DNA of 64,000 bases from SAR324 cluster bacterium. GTDB lineage: Bacteria > SAR324 > NAC60-12. This document shows, piece by piece, positions 26,834-37,337 of the stretch. The notes under the pieces are model-generated. The model saw nothing but the letters and a program-made list of their open reading frames with translations. It did not search any database and was not told the origin of the DNA. The stretch lies in NCBI GenBank assembly GCA_028281495.1, contig JANQJU010000089.1, positions 1-64,000 on the forward strand, given 5' to 3'. The stretch's first letter is position 1, and each line of letters opens with the position of its first letter. A program made the translations under genes and the position numbers.

Positions 26834-27871
26834 TCAAGAATCCTGGGAAGAAGCAAACGCATCGGGAATGCGTGCGCTGCGACGCACCACCAACGGACCA
26901 TCTAGGGAAATGTGCCCTGCGGGTTCTTTTTGATCTTCAATGATCCCTAACAACACTTCGACCGTCAGATCTACGATGTGTTCCATGGGTTGGTGAATCG
27001 TCGTGAGATCGTAACTCGGCCAAGAGGCTACTGGAACGTCATCATATCCCACGACTGAAACATCTTCGGGGATGCGCAATCCCAACTCGAAACGGATGGT
27101 ATCCATTGCAGCAAATGCCATATGGTCATTAGCAGCAAACAGGGCATCAGGCGGGGTTTCGACGTCAAACATATGTCGGGTGGCTTCCTGGGCCTTTTGA
27201 AAATCGAAGCCTCCTACTCCACGACTGTACAAGGTGAGCTGATGCTCAGCGAGTCCCGCTAAAAATCCTGCTTCTCGGTCGATTTGTGTGGCAGCGGCTT
27301 CGTGGCCTGCCAAGTAGGCGATCCGTTGATGTCCGCCAGCCGCTAAAAAGTTGGCTACTTTGCGTCCCCCTTTGAAGTTATCTGCTGTCACACCACAAAG
27401 TGTGTCATCGGCTTCAAAACGGTTAAAAAACATCACCACGGGCACACCTTCCACTTTATAGCGTTGCACAACATCTGCGGAAACCGGCAAGGAGGCAGCA
27501 ATCAATCCGTCGATTTGGTAGTCCATGATTTCTTCTAGGATTTTATCGAAATCGTCCTGGACAATGTTGGTAACAAAAATCAACACATGGTAGCCGCGTT
27601 TTTGTAAGGACTGTGACAATTTCTCTAGTACGGTGGGATAGAACTGATTTTCGAGATAAGCCACCACCAAGCCGATGATCCGGCTTTGGCCTTTAATCAA
27701 GCTCCGTGCCAGCCGATTGGGACGATACCCCAATTCGGCGGCGGCTTTACGCACTTTTTCCGCTGTTTTTTTAGAAACCGAGGCTCCTGGTGTGAACACT
27801 CGACTCACGGCAGATTGACTCACGCCGGCACGTTTCGCAACCGCTGTTGAAGTTACTGTTTCTTTCGCCAT
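26834..27871 (-). CDS. LacI-family transcriptional regulator
   Basis: The real start is the ATG at 27871, giving 345 residues. It begins ETVTSTAVAKRAGVSQSAVSR, the LacI helix-turn-helix, then GYRPNRLARSLIKGQS with the hinge helix. The effector domain (about 60-330) is of periplasmic-binding type (GLVVAYLENQFYPTVLEKL, DALFAANDHMAFAAMD). It overlaps the SDR stop by one base (TAATG). Two identical operators flank its operon and the importer, so it probably represses the cluster until a pathway sugar binds. Confidence 0.9.
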   Translation of the reverse strand: MAKETVTSTAVAKRAGVSQSAVSRVFTPGASVSKKTAEKVRKAAAELGYRPNRLARSLIKGQSRIIGLVVAYLENQFYPTVLEKLSQSLQKRGYHVLIFVTNIVQDDFDKILEEIMDYQIDGLIAASLPVSADVVQRYKVEGVPVVMFFNRFEADDTLCGVTADNFKGGRKVANFLAAGGHQRIAYLAGHEAAATQIDREAGFLAGLAEHQLTLYSRGVGGFDFQKAQEATRHMFDVETPPDALFAANDHMAFAAMDTIRFELGLRIPEDVSVVGYDDVPVASWPSYDLTTIHQPMEHIVDLTVEVLLGIIEDQKEPAGHISLDGPLVVRRSARIPDAFASSQDS

Positions 27872-28638
27872 TAGCCTGCTGTCCAACCTCCATCTACTAA
27901 AATTGACGTTCCAGTGATCATGGCAGCGGCATCCGATGCCAAGAATACGGTGGCTCCCATGATGTCTTCCACTTCTCCAACTCGACCCAATTTGATTTTT
28001 TCCTGAATCCAAGAAAGCTTATCGGCATCCTTAAATGTACCTTCGGTCAATGGAGTGCGGATAAAAGTAGGGCAAATGGAATTCACCCGAATCCCATAAG
28101 GCCCCCAATCAAACGCCATCGCTTTCTGAAACCCTTCCAACGCATGCTTGGAACCACAATATACCGCTCGATCAATGCCACCGACCCGTGCCATTTGACT
28201 AGAAATAAAAATAATCGACCCTCGACGTTTCTCAGCTATCATCCGCTTTGCTGCTGTTTGAGCCAAAAAATAAGCTCCACGGGTATTCACATCCATGACT
28301 GCATCGTAGTCCTCTAGTGTGGTATCCGCTGCCGGTGAATGGCGTGCGGTTCCCGCACTGTTGACCACAATATCCATAATCGGCTGTTCTGCTAGAATCT
28401 TCTGAGTGCCTTCAATATCGGAAATGTCTAACATCAAAGGTTCCGCTTTCCAGCCTTGTTGAACAAATTGGCCGGTTACGGTTTGTAGTTTAGACAGGTT
28501 CCGTGCGGCCAACACCACATCCGCTCCGGCTTCGGCTAAGGACACCGCACAAGCCAAGCCGATCCCGCTGGAAGCGCCAGTAACAAGTGCTCGTTTGCCT
28601 TCCAGGCGAAAGGAAGGAGTCTTAGGAAAATTTGTCAT
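27871..28638 (-). CDS. SDR-family NAD(P)-dependent oxidoreductase
   Basis: A 255-residue classical short-chain dehydrogenase: VTGASSGIG (cofactor), NSAGTARH, catalytic Ser in FISSQMARVGG, YCGSKHALEG (Tyr and Lys) and the SILVDGGWTAG ending. Such enzymes oxidise sugars, polyols or hydroxyacids. It lies 52 bases after the HisD-like gene and its stop overlaps the LacI start. Within this cluster it probably oxidises the released sugar or a derived acid; the substrate is not known. Confidence 0.9.
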   Translation of the reverse strand: MTNFPKTPSFRLEGKRALVTGASSGIGLACAVSLAEAGADVVLAARNLSKLQTVTGQFVQQGWKAEPLMLDISDIEGTQKILAEQPIMDIVVNSAGTARHSPAADTTLEDYDAVMDVNTRGAYFLAQTAAKRMIAEKRRGSIIFISSQMARVGGIDRAVYCGSKHALEGFQKAMAFDWGPYGIRVNSICPTFIRTPLTEGTFKDADKLSWIQEKIKLGRVGEVEDIMGATVFLASDAAAMITGTSILVDGGWTAG

Positions 28639-28690
28639 ACGATTGTCACCGTATAGTCGCAGTTAAATGAATTCAGTATGCTGTGTGAAA

Positions 28691-29998
28691 TCACTGAGCA
28701 GCTGTGGCATATGGAACGACCTTTCCACCATATCGACGTACCCGAATATTGGCCTGTTCCGCATGACCCGCAAACCCTTCTAGCATACATAAACGGGAAC
28801 AATACTCTCCTACCATCGTAGCCGCTTCCGCCGTCAAAACTTTTTGGTAAGTATGGGTCTTGATGAACTTACCGACCCAAAGTCCACCGGTATAACGTCC
28901 AGCTCTTTTAGTTGGCAAGGTGTGATTCGTCCCTATCACTTTATCGCCATTTGCAACGTGGGTGCGCGGTCCAAGGAATAACGCACCGTAATTACTCATA
29001 TTTTTCAAAAACCAGTCGTCACGCTCAGTCATAACTTGTACATGTTCAAAGGCAAGGCCATTGGCGACTTGTAACATCTCTTCATATTCACGACACACAA
29101 TCACTTCGCCATATTCCTCCCAACTCGTTCGAGCCGTTTCTGCGGTTGGCAGTACCTCCAGTAAGCGTTCCACTTCGGAAATCGTCTCCTTAGCCAATTC
29201 CAAGGAATTGGTGATCAATACGCACGGCGAGTTATAACCATGCTCGGCTTGCCCCAATAGATCGGTCGCACACAATTCACCATCCACTGTGTGATCTGCA
29301 ATGACCAAGGTTTCCGTAGGCCCCGCAAATAAATCGATCCCCACTCGGCCGAATAGTTGACGTTTCGCTTCAGCGACAAACGCATTCCCTGGCCCCACCA
29401 ACATATCGACCGGAGCAATGGTTTCGGTTCCCAATGCCATTGCCCCCACGGCTTGCACCCCTCCGAGAGCATAGATTTCGTCAGCTCCTGCAAAGTGCAT
29501 TGCTGCCACAATCGCCGGATGAGGCGCCCCTTGATAGGGTGGTGCTGCGGCAACCACACGTTTCACACCGGCCACTTTTGCTGTCAAAACTGACATGTGG
29601 GCGCTGGCCACCATCGGAAATTTTCCACCAGGAATATAACACCCCACCGATTCCACCGGGATATTGCGATGTCCCAAAATCACTCCGGGTAAGGTTTCTA
29701 CCTCGACGTCGTGCAAACTGGCTTTTTGCAATTCCGCAAAGTGACGAATTTGCTCCTGAGCAAACCGAATGTCCTCAATATCCCGAGGGGCAACCTTAGC
29801 AATCGCTTCTTGGATATCTGTTTCATTCAATCGGAAGGATTCGGGGGAATATTTGTCAAACTTTGCTGAGAGTTCTCGTACTGCCGTGTCTCCTTGAGTT
29901 TCTATATCTTTCAAAATACCTTCAACAATACTTTGCACTTTAGCATCGTCTTCTGCCCGTTCTGATTGGGGTTTGCTACGTTTCAAATACTCAGCCAT
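28691..29998 (-). CDS. HisD-like zinc dehydrogenase (sulfopropanediol dehydrogenase-type)
   Basis: The ATG at 29998 with GAGGAGA eight bases upstream gives 435 residues. The fold is histidinol dehydrogenase, with QAEHG and IGTNHTLPTKRAGRYTGGLWVGKF; the zinc Gln and His are kept. The N-terminus (AEYLKRSKP, AEDDAKVQSIVEGIL) and NYGALFLGPRTHVANGDKVIG match the HpsN-type subgroup, which oxidises (R)-2,3-dihydroxypropane-1-sulfonate, rather than true HisD. No his genes are nearby. A catabolic alcohol dehydrogenase for a sugar-derived diol is inferred. Confidence 0.75.
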   Translation of the reverse strand: MAEYLKRSKPQSERAEDDAKVQSIVEGILKDIETQGDTAVRELSAKFDKYSPESFRLNETDIQEAIAKVAPRDIEDIRFAQEQIRHFAELQKASLHDVEVETLPGVILGHRNIPVESVGCYIPGGKFPMVASAHMSVLTAKVAGVKRVVAAAPPYQGAPHPAIVAAMHFAGADEIYALGGVQAVGAMALGTETIAPVDMLVGPGNAFVAEAKRQLFGRVGIDLFAGPTETLVIADHTVDGELCATDLLGQAEHGYNSPCVLITNSLELAKETISEVERLLEVLPTAETARTSWEEYGEVIVCREYEEMLQVANGLAFEHVQVMTERDDWFLKNMSNYGALFLGPRTHVANGDKVIGTNHTLPTKRAGRYTGGLWVGKFIKTHTYQKVLTAEAATMVGEYCSRLCMLEGFAGHAEQANIRVRRYGGKVVPYATAAQ

Positions 29999-30098
29999 TT
30001 CTTTTCTCCTCATCAATTCTAAAACCCCAAAGGGTCATTTGTTATGATTGTCTTATATAATTTAAAAGTTTATAATAACGATAAATTCATGGATCGAT

Positions 30099-33000
30099 TC
30101 AAGCCAATGAAGTTGTGCCTTGGCAACGAAGACTCACAATTTCATAAGGACGAAGGTCCAGGGTCACAGCATTGTTTTGAACTTCTAAAGTTTCTGAATC
30201 GATTTCCAATAAGTTACATCGGTGCACTTGCTCCACAGGAATACCGAAGTGAAGAGTCACCGGACCACGATATCGCTGGCTTTCATACAATCGAATGATC
30301 AAACCATTGCCATCTTCGGCCTGTTTGATCGTTTCGATGATAACATGCGGTTGATCCACCCAGGCACACTGCAACAACGTGTTTTTGCCTGAGGCGGATT
30401 GTACCGAAAGCAATTGAACCGGATCATTGAGATCATAAGCTTCGCGATCCACCCCATTGCGCCAATCTCCCGTGTGTGGCAACAGACTATAAATCATCTC
30501 ATGATGCCCTTGGTCAGCATTAAGATCGGGCATCGTGGCACTTTTCAACAAGGACAAACGCATCACATTGCCGTGAATGTCATAACCATATTTACAGTCG
30601 TTCAGCAGAGCCACTCCATAATTGCCTTCGCTCAAATCAGCCCACATTTGAGCTGCGACTTCGAAACGCGCCCAATCCCACGAGGTGTTACGGTGGGTGG
30701 GCCGGGTTACATTTCCCCATTGGATGTCGTAAGTAGCCACCGGGCTAAGAACATCCACCGGAAACACCGTTTTGAGCAAAGCGTGCTGTTCGTACCAATC
30801 GATCTGAGTGACAAAATCGATCCGTTTGCTATGAGCCTGTAGCTGTATTTTTTGACAAATACGGCTGCTGCGATAGGTCCATTCTAATAGAACTGTGGCG
30901 CGCAAGGGGCCGGATTCCAACACTATGCAACGCTCCAACTCCTGGATGGTATCGACTCGTTCTTCCTCATAATAGATGTCGATATCCCAGGCATCCCACT
31001 GGAGGGGTCGATCTTCAAATACAATCAGTTGGTTGCCTTGGCATCCAGGCGACAAAACCTCCCGTTGCACAGCTTTGTCATAAACGCGGGAGAGGTACCC
31101 TTCCGTAGAAACAAACACCAACACGTGTTCATTTTCTAACTGAACTCCTTCTGGGGTTTGGTGAACTTCCACGCCAGTGAACGGAGCCACTTGTTGAGAC
31201 GTTTCTCCTAAAGCCAAAACCGAATAGGGCGGAAGATCATGGAAGCCGACCAAGGTTCCTTGATCCACGGATTGTGTCACTAACGGTCGGCCACTTCGAA
31301 GGTCTTGTAATCCTCGGATCGTGCTCTGAGGTAATAACCCGATACCATCGGAGGGAAAACTGCTGGGGTTGATCGCCAAAACGCAGGTTGCGGGAGTGAA
31401 CGATGATTCCAAAGCATGCCATGTGGAGGTAAGCACCGAAGTGATTTGCTCTCGGATGAAGGCATAATCGTTTTCGCAGTCTTGATAAACCGCTTCAATC
31501 GACGATCCCGGTAAAATGTCATGAAATTGATTCAAGCACATCCGTTCCCAAGCCCCCTGGAACGTGGCTTGTGGATAGTCCATATCCACACAGTGAGAGG
31601 CCAGGGCTGCCAGAAACTCGGCATCATGCAACAGGAATTCGCACTTCCGATTGTTCCGTTTGGTGCGAGCTTGGCTAGTCAACGTGCCACGATGCAACTC
31701 CAGATAAAACTCTCCATTCCACTCGGGGAGTGTCTCCGCCACTTCGTTTGCCACTCGATCCATGTATTCTCGGACCGTACCCATTCGCACTCTCGGCGCA
31801 CTTGGCATGTTGGCTAAGATCTGTGCATTGTCCAACAATTCGTGATTGGGTCCGCCTCCTCCATCGCCATAACCAAACGCTGTGATCAGCTCATTGTGGG
31901 TTTCTTTCTGCTGAAAATTCTCCCATGTTCCCATGACTTCGGTGGCATTCATCATTCCGTTATAAGTGGAGGCTTTTCCCAGCAACGGGATGTCGTGTGG
32001 TGTGGTGAGAAAATGAGTCAGCACTGAGGTTCCGTCGAGGCCTTTCCACCAGAACAGCTCAAACGGCATTCGGTTGTATTGGTTCCAACTGATTTTGCTG
32101 GTCACAAAATAGTTCACTCCGGCTTGCTTCATCAATTGAGGTAAAGCCCAACTGAAGCCAAAGGTATCGGGTAACCACAACACGGGGGTATCGGAATCTT
32201 TGCCAAAGGTTTTATGGAAATAAGAACGTCCGAGTAAAAACTGACGAACCAACGATTCTGCCCCAGAGGCGTTGGTGTCCATTTCCACCCATGTCGCTCC
32301 CATTGCCTCCCAACGCCGCTCAGCCACGCGTTGTTTGATCTGGTCGAACAATTCTGGATAGTCTTGTTGTACAAACTGATACAGCTGAGGCTGACTCTGG
32401 GAAAAACAGTAATCGGGATATTCCTCCATTAATTTGAGGACATTGCCGAAAGTACGCCCACACTTGTGCCGGGTCTGCTCCACACGCCATAGCCATGCCA
32501 CATCAATATGAGCATGGCCCACTCCAACGATATCCACATCCAAAGTAGGCCCCACCTGCTGAAGTCCCTCCTTCAAGACACGATAGGCTGTGGGGATGCT
32601 TTCATACAGCGCATTGTCAATGGGATCGCGCGTGTCCAACTGTTTCAACGCATTGTCCAAAACCTGGAAAATCCGCGTTTTAGCGGGATCGTTGTCTTCC
32701 AGATGTTGAGCCACTTCCAATGCCATGCGAGCCAACCGGATCCACTGACGAGTCGGAACATGGATTTTCACCAAAGCACATTCTTCCATGAAAAGTTGGG
32801 TTCTTGAATGCGGAGAGGTCACGCCTTTCTGAGGGATTGGATAGGCACTCAGCCCCGTCCAGCCGTGTAATGCCAGAGTATGCTGCCCCGCTTCTTGAAT
32901 CCATTGAGGCAAGTGAATCTCATGATGATGCCGGTCGACCGAGGTGCATAGGCGTCCATCTAAATAAGCCAACGATTCCGGATGGCAAAAGAAATCTCCC

Positions 33001-33296
33001 GCTTTCCCCAAACGAAGGAGTAGCACTAAATCTGGGGAACCGATCCATTCAGAGGGAATGGAAAACTGAGTACGCAGCACAAAGTTAGTTTCCCAAGTTC
33101 CCCAATAGCTATACGGAGCCACTTCACCCCAATCCTGGTCATCGACTTCCTTTTCGATGGGAGCGGGTAAATCGGGACCGGATAAAGCGCAGTATTTGAA
33201 CGGTGGCAACGGAATCCGTTGTTGGAATGTATACGGCTCAATCAGTTCCAATCGCTTGGTTAACTTTTCGGCGGTTAAGTAAGTTTTGTGTTTCAC
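30099..33296 (-). CDS. GH38 alpha-mannosidase (long form)
   Basis: A 1065-residue cytosolic GH38 enzyme. A GTG start is supported by GGAGAG. The N-terminal beta domain (1-250) precedes the barrel, with GHAHIDVAWLW (zinc HxD), VEMDTNASGAESL and WLPDTFGFSWALPQ (nucleophile Asp). The middle helical domain and C-terminal beta sandwich (residues 640-1060) are complete. It is the usual size for bacterial alpha-mannosidases. It lies between the importer and the dehydrogenases in one operon, so it should hydrolyse imported mannosides. Confidence 0.9.
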   Translation of the reverse strand: MKHKTYLTAEKLTKRLELIEPYTFQQRIPLPPFKYCALSGPDLPAPIEKEVDDQDWGEVAPYSYWGTWETNFVLRTQFSIPSEWIGSPDLVLLLRLGKAGDFFCHPESLAYLDGRLCTSVDRHHHEIHLPQWIQEAGQHTLALHGWTGLSAYPIPQKGVTSPHSRTQLFMEECALVKIHVPTRQWIRLARMALEVAQHLEDNDPAKTRIFQVLDNALKQLDTRDPIDNALYESIPTAYRVLKEGLQQVGPTLDVDIVGVGHAHIDVAWLWRVEQTRHKCGRTFGNVLKLMEEYPDYCFSQSQPQLYQFVQQDYPELFDQIKQRVAERRWEAMGATWVEMDTNASGAESLVRQFLLGRSYFHKTFGKDSDTPVLWLPDTFGFSWALPQLMKQAGVNYFVTSKISWNQYNRMPFELFWWKGLDGTSVLTHFLTTPHDIPLLGKASTYNGMMNATEVMGTWENFQQKETHNELITAFGYGDGGGGPNHELLDNAQILANMPSAPRVRMGTVREYMDRVANEVAETLPEWNGEFYLELHRGTLTSQARTKRNNRKCEFLLHDAEFLAALASHCVDMDYPQATFQGAWERMCLNQFHDILPGSSIEAVYQDCENDYAFIREQITSVLTSTWHALESSFTPATCVLAINPSSFPSDGIGLLPQSTIRGLQDLRSGRPLVTQSVDQGTLVGFHDLPPYSVLALGETSQQVAPFTGVEVHQTPEGVQLENEHVLVFVSTEGYLSRVYDKAVQREVLSPGCQGNQLIVFEDRPLQWDAWDIDIYYEEERVDTIQELERCIVLESGPLRATVLLEWTYRSSRICQKIQLQAHSKRIDFVTQIDWYEQHALLKTVFPVDVLSPVATYDIQWGNVTRPTHRNTSWDWARFEVAAQMWADLSEGNYGVALLNDCKYGYDIHGNVMRLSLLKSATMPDLNADQGHHEMIYSLLPHTGDWRNGVDREAYDLNDPVQLLSVQSASGKNTLLQCAWVDQPHVIIETIKQAEDGNGLIIRLYESQRYRGPVTLHFGIPVEQVHRCNLLEIDSETLEVQNNAVTLDLRPYEIVSLRCQGTTSLA

Positions 33297-33319
33297 AAGA
33301 TCAACTCTCCAAGTGTCAA

Positions 33320-34318
33320 TTAAACAGAAGGCGCTGGAGTGCCCGCGACCTTTCCATCAAATAAAAAACAAGAGGCCTCATGACCCGGATTTCCCACCTG
33401 ATACAATTGGGGAAAATTGGATTCACAATGATTCATTCGCTTGGGACATCGAGGGTAAAAACGACACCCGTTTTTACTGGAAGTCCTCATCTCTTCATCA
33501 GGAGGCAATTCAATATCCCCTTGCCATCGGATATTTGGATCGGGCTTGGGAACGGAATCAATAAGCAATTGGACATAGGGATGCTGAGGATGTGTGATCA
33601 CATCGGTGGCATTGCCCGTCTCGGCAATAGCACCTTGATAGAACATAAAAATCTGATCGCCGACTTGGTAGGCTGTGCTGAGATCGTGAGTGATGTACAA
33701 AAAGGAGATGCCTTCCTCATCACGTAACCGAATCATTACGTCCAAAATCGAGGCGCGTAGGGAAGCGTCGACCATCGAAACCGGTTCGTCAGCGACAATC
33801 AACTTGGGTTTGAGCAAGTAAGCTCGTGCAATCATGATCCGCTGACGTTGCCCGCCACTGAGCTGGTGTGGGTATTTTCGCAACACGGCCTCTCCTTGCA
33901 GTCCCACCACATTCAAGGCCTCCTCGATGTGATCTCGTGATTGGCTGTCACTCTGGAACAAGCGGAAGTTTTTCGACACCATCTCAAACACATGTTCGAC
34001 TCGATAATAGGGATTGAACACACCAAAGGGATCTTGAAACACAGCCTGAACTTTCCTTCGGTATTCCTTCAATTCTCGTGTTGAAGCACGAGTCATGTCT
34101 TGCCCTTCAAATAGAATACGGCCGGAAGAAAGCTTTTCGAATCCCAAGACCAATTTGGCCAAGGTGGACTTCCCGCTCCCACTTTCCCCAGCAATGGTGA
34201 CGATGCTGGCCGGGTGTTTGTCTAGCGTCAGGTTAAAATCCTGAAGTGCCACCACGTCCCGTTTCCCTTGTTTGTAAATCTTGGTCGCATTGTGGACCTC
34301 AAGTAGTTTCTCTGACAT
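33320..34318 (-). CDS. Peptide/oligosaccharide ABC transporter ATPase (DppF-type)
   Basis: Begins at the ATG at 34318 (MSEKLLEVHNATKIY), 332 residues. Walker A is GESGSGKST, the Q loop lies in VFQDPFG, the signature is LSGGQRQRIMIARA and Walker B is LIVADEPVSMVDASL. A C-terminal oligopeptide-type extension is present (CRFYPRCPKRMNHCE, iron-sulfur-like Cys pattern). It energises import with DppD. It overlaps the upstream ATPase gene by 20 bases. Confidence 0.9.
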   Translation of the reverse strand: MSEKLLEVHNATKIYKQGKRDVVALQDFNLTLDKHPASIVTIAGESGSGKSTLAKLVLGFEKLSSGRILFEGQDMTRASTRELKEYRRKVQAVFQDPFGVFNPYYRVEHVFEMVSKNFRLFQSDSQSRDHIEEALNVVGLQGEAVLRKYPHQLSGGQRQRIMIARAYLLKPKLIVADEPVSMVDASLRASILDVMIRLRDEEGISFLYITHDLSTAYQVGDQIFMFYQGAIAETGNATDVITHPQHPYVQLLIDSVPKPDPNIRWQGDIELPPDEEMRTSSKNGCRFYPRCPKRMNHCESNFPQLYQVGNPGHEASCFLFDGKVAGTPAPSV

Positions 34319-35318
34319 CGATAAAACTCCCATCGGATTGAGGTTGATACAGATGGCAAGCCACCGACTGTCCGGGGCGAACCATCTGATGTTGAGGTTT
34401 CTTTTGAGCACACTCGTTACTGGCAAAAGGACAGCGCAACCGAAAAATGCAACCGCTGGGCGGGTTGCGCGGATCGTGAGTGATCCCTTCCGTGACTCGC
34501 ATCGTTTCCCGTTCCGTTAAGGACGGAACCGAATCAATCAAGATTTTAGAGTAGGGATGAGCTGGACTCTTGAACAACGCTTTCACTTCTGAAATCTCCA
34601 CGATTTGTCCGGCGTACATGATTGCCACCCGATCAACCATCTGTGCCATCAACCCCATGTCGTGCCCGATCATGATCATGGAAACCCCCATCTCTTTTTT
34701 CACTTTAAGAATGGTTTGTGCCACCACCCGTTGCACCACCACATCCAACGCACTGGTGGATTCATCGGCAATCACGACATTGGGATTCAGGGCAATCGCC
34801 ATGGCGATGCAGACTCGTTGTTTCATTCCTCCGCTGAGTTCATGGGGGTACATATTGTAAATCCGTGAGGGCAATCCCACCATTTGGAACAAGTTCAAGA
34901 TGCGTTGTTGTACCGCTTCTTTACCCTGTTTACCTCGGTGGGTTTCGATCACATCTTGTATTTGACTGCTGATTTTCATTGTCGGATTCAAGGAATTCAT
35001 GGAACCCTGAGGAATCAATGCCAGCTTTTCCCAACGTCGTTGACGTAGCGTGTCTTCCGACATCTTCAATAGGTCGTCTCCTTCCAAACGCACCTCTCCC
35101 TTCACGATTCGTCCTGGCGGGGTGACGAGTTGCAAAATTCCCATCGCGGTCGTGGATTTGCCACACCCCGATTCTCCAACAAAACCCAAGGTTTCTCCTT
35201 CAAACAGTTGGAACGACACACCATCTACCGCACGGACGTCTCCTTTGGGTGTTTCGTAGTAAATTCCGAGGTTGTTGACTTCCAGAACTACTTTTCTCTC
35301 TCGCGTCTTATTCGACAT
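34299..35318 (-). CDS. Peptide/oligosaccharide ABC transporter ATPase (DppD-type)
   Basis: A 339-residue ATPase. AGGAGG lies seven bases before the ATG. Walker A is GESGCGKSTT, the signature is LSGGMKQRVCIAMAIA, Walker B is VVIADESTSALDVVV. The C-terminal extension with CIFRLRCPFASNEC is typical of OppD/DppD. It pairs with the DppF-type gene and the two permeases in the same operon. Confidence 0.9.
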   Translation of the reverse strand: MSNKTRERKVVLEVNNLGIYYETPKGDVRAVDGVSFQLFEGETLGFVGESGCGKSTTAMGILQLVTPPGRIVKGEVRLEGDDLLKMSEDTLRQRRWEKLALIPQGSMNSLNPTMKISSQIQDVIETHRGKQGKEAVQQRILNLFQMVGLPSRIYNMYPHELSGGMKQRVCIAMAIALNPNVVIADESTSALDVVVQRVVAQTILKVKKEMGVSMIMIGHDMGLMAQMVDRVAIMYAGQIVEISEVKALFKSPAHPYSKILIDSVPSLTERETMRVTEGITHDPRNPPSGCIFRLRCPFASNECAQKKPQHQMVRPGQSVACHLYQPQSDGSFIDVRETT

Positions 35319-35327
35319 CGTTTCCTC

Positions 35328-36251
35328 CTATTTTGAGGCTTTCCGCAGACGCGGATTGGCAATTTCATCAAGACCAATGTTGGTATAGAGCAGGGCCACA
35401 AACATCAGTGCCAATAGCAACGTAGGCAATCCCCACCACCACCACATGTTTCGAAGGAGGGCCGCTGCCGCAATCGCGTCGTAGATGGTTCCTCCCAATG
35501 TGGGCACACGTTGCGGACCCAACCCCAACGTTTCCAAACCAACTGCTGCGAGAATGGAACCCGTCACATTGGCAATGAAGCTGGCAAACAAATAGGGAAT
35601 CAAGTTGGGCATCATTTCTTTGAACATGATGTCAAAGGTCGATGAACCTGACATCTGCGCTAACTGCACGTAACCGCTTTTGCGCATACTCAGGACTTGG
35701 GATCGAATCAGCCGGGTCGGAGATTGCCAAGCAAACATGGCAATCAGCAAGGCCATCGTCACAATCCCAATTTCATTCAAAACGGCCTGCAATACGATCA
35801 ACACCATCAAGGCAGGTATGGTGATGGTCACATCGGCCATGATGCGGATCAACGCATCAATTTTCCCGCCTAAAAAGCCGGATGAAAAACCAAAAAAGAT
35901 CCCAACCGACATTCCGACAAAGGCGGCAATCGCCCCAATAAAGAACGTATTGGGTGCCCCCAAAATCAAAACGGCCAGAAGATCCCGACCTGAATTTTCC
36001 GTACCTAACGGATGCGCCCACTGACCGGTTTGCCCACGGGTGTTTTCGAAACCAATGGGGGGGAGGTTGAGAGGAGCAGCTCCGGTATAGGCGAGATCGG
36101 TATCCCAAACCAACCTGCCAAAAACACCTACAAATAAAATGGCGAGCAAGATCGAAACCCCCGTGATTAGTTTGGGATTGAGCCAAGGGGTGTCCCAACG
36201 ATTGAATCGCCCCATCTTTTTTGGGGGCGTTGCGGATTCTGTGATTTCCAT
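35328..36251 (-). CDS. ABC transporter permease (DppC-type)
   Basis: Starting at the ATG at 36251 (307 residues), overlapping the previous stop as ATGA. Family marks are the N-terminal membrane helix (LITGVSILLAILFVG), HPLGTENSGRDLLAVLI, and the EAA-type loop near QMSGSSTFDIMFKEMMPN. About six membrane helices. It partners with the DppB-type permease in the inner membrane. Confidence 0.9.
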   Translation of the reverse strand: MEITESATPPKKMGRFNRWDTPWLNPKLITGVSILLAILFVGVFGRLVWDTDLAYTGAAPLNLPPIGFENTRGQTGQWAHPLGTENSGRDLLAVLILGAPNTFFIGAIAAFVGMSVGIFFGFSSGFLGGKIDALIRIMADVTITIPALMVLIVLQAVLNEIGIVTMALLIAMFAWQSPTRLIRSQVLSMRKSGYVQLAQMSGSSTFDIMFKEMMPNLIPYLFASFIANVTGSILAAVGLETLGLGPQRVPTLGGTIYDAIAAAALLRNMWWWWGLPTLLLALMFVALLYTNIGLDEIANPRLRKASK

Positions 36252-37252
36252 CAATGCCCTCCCGAGTGTGAGATTCTTGGATCGATCAACGGGTACGCCA
36301 AATCTACAATCAATACAGCTAACGCGGTCATCACGATGATGATAAATGACGTTCCCTGAATGACAGCAAAATCTTGGGTGATGATGGCATCGTAAATCAA
36401 CCATCCCATCCCTTGATACCCAAAGATGACTTCCACAAGCACTTGCCCACTGACCAATAAACCAATTTGAAGCGCAAAGGCGGTGATCTGAGGCAAAATG
36501 GCATTACGCACCATGTAACGATACAACACATAAAAGGGTCGCAACCCTTTGGCTTGAGCCAGATGGATGTAATCTTCGCCTTGTACCGTGATCATCATCC
36601 CGCGCATCCCCAACGTCCAATATCCAAAACTCACCAGAATGATGGATAACGCGGGAAGGGTTCCATGATAAACCACACTGGTCGCAAACTCCCAACTGAG
36701 CGTAGGGATGAGTTCCAGATCATACGCCCCTCGCATTGGAAACCAGTTCAGCAAGAAGCTGAACACATAAATCAAAAATAGGGCAGACAGGATTGTGGGG
36801 ATGGAGGTGAAAATCATGGCAAACGGAATCAACCGTTTGAACAACTGAGGAGTTCGTCCCCACACCATGATCGCTCCCAGAAAATTTCCTATCAAAAAGG
36901 TCAAAATCACAGTGAGCAATAACAGACCAATCGTCCACGGCATGGCACGATTGATCATATCATTCACCGGGGTAGGAAAATAAGCGAGGGAGTAACCAAA
37001 ATCGAATTGCAGACAGCCTTTGAGATAACGAAAGTACTGGATGTACAAAGCATCGTTCAGACCAAACTTCGCCTTCCACCCTTCGATGATGGCATCGGCA
37101 TTTTCCACAAACCCAGCACTCGCAGAGAGCCGTCCAACCATTGCCGAAACGGGGTCGCCGGGAGCCAGCCGGGGAATAATCCAAATCAGAGTCGCCGCCA
37201 ACCATACGGTGATGAGGAACACCACAAAGCGGCGTGCAATAAATACAGCCAT
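36251..37252 (-). CDS. ABC transporter permease (DppB-type)
   Basis: A 333-residue permease with six helices. The N-terminal helix (RRFVVFLITVWLAATLIWIIPRLAPGDP) is the usual DppB start. The EAA loop appears in GEDYIHLAQAKGLRPFYVLYRYMVRNAILP. Its binding protein lies 85 bases upstream and it overlaps the DppC-type gene by four bases. Confidence 0.9.
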   Translation of the reverse strand: MAVFIARRFVVFLITVWLAATLIWIIPRLAPGDPVSAMVGRLSASAGFVENADAIIEGWKAKFGLNDALYIQYFRYLKGCLQFDFGYSLAYFPTPVNDMINRAMPWTIGLLLLTVILTFLIGNFLGAIMVWGRTPQLFKRLIPFAMIFTSIPTILSALFLIYVFSFLLNWFPMRGAYDLELIPTLSWEFATSVVYHGTLPALSIILVSFGYWTLGMRGMMITVQGEDYIHLAQAKGLRPFYVLYRYMVRNAILPQITAFALQIGLLVSGQVLVEVIFGYQGMGWLIYDAIITQDFAVIQGTSFIIIVMTALAVLIVDLAYPLIDPRISHSGGH

Positions 37253-37337
37253 ATCAACTCGACATCTTAGAGGTTTAGAGAAATGGAAGGAGCGGAGGCT
37301 CCCTCCAGGATTTATCGATGTGGAAGTTGATATCGTG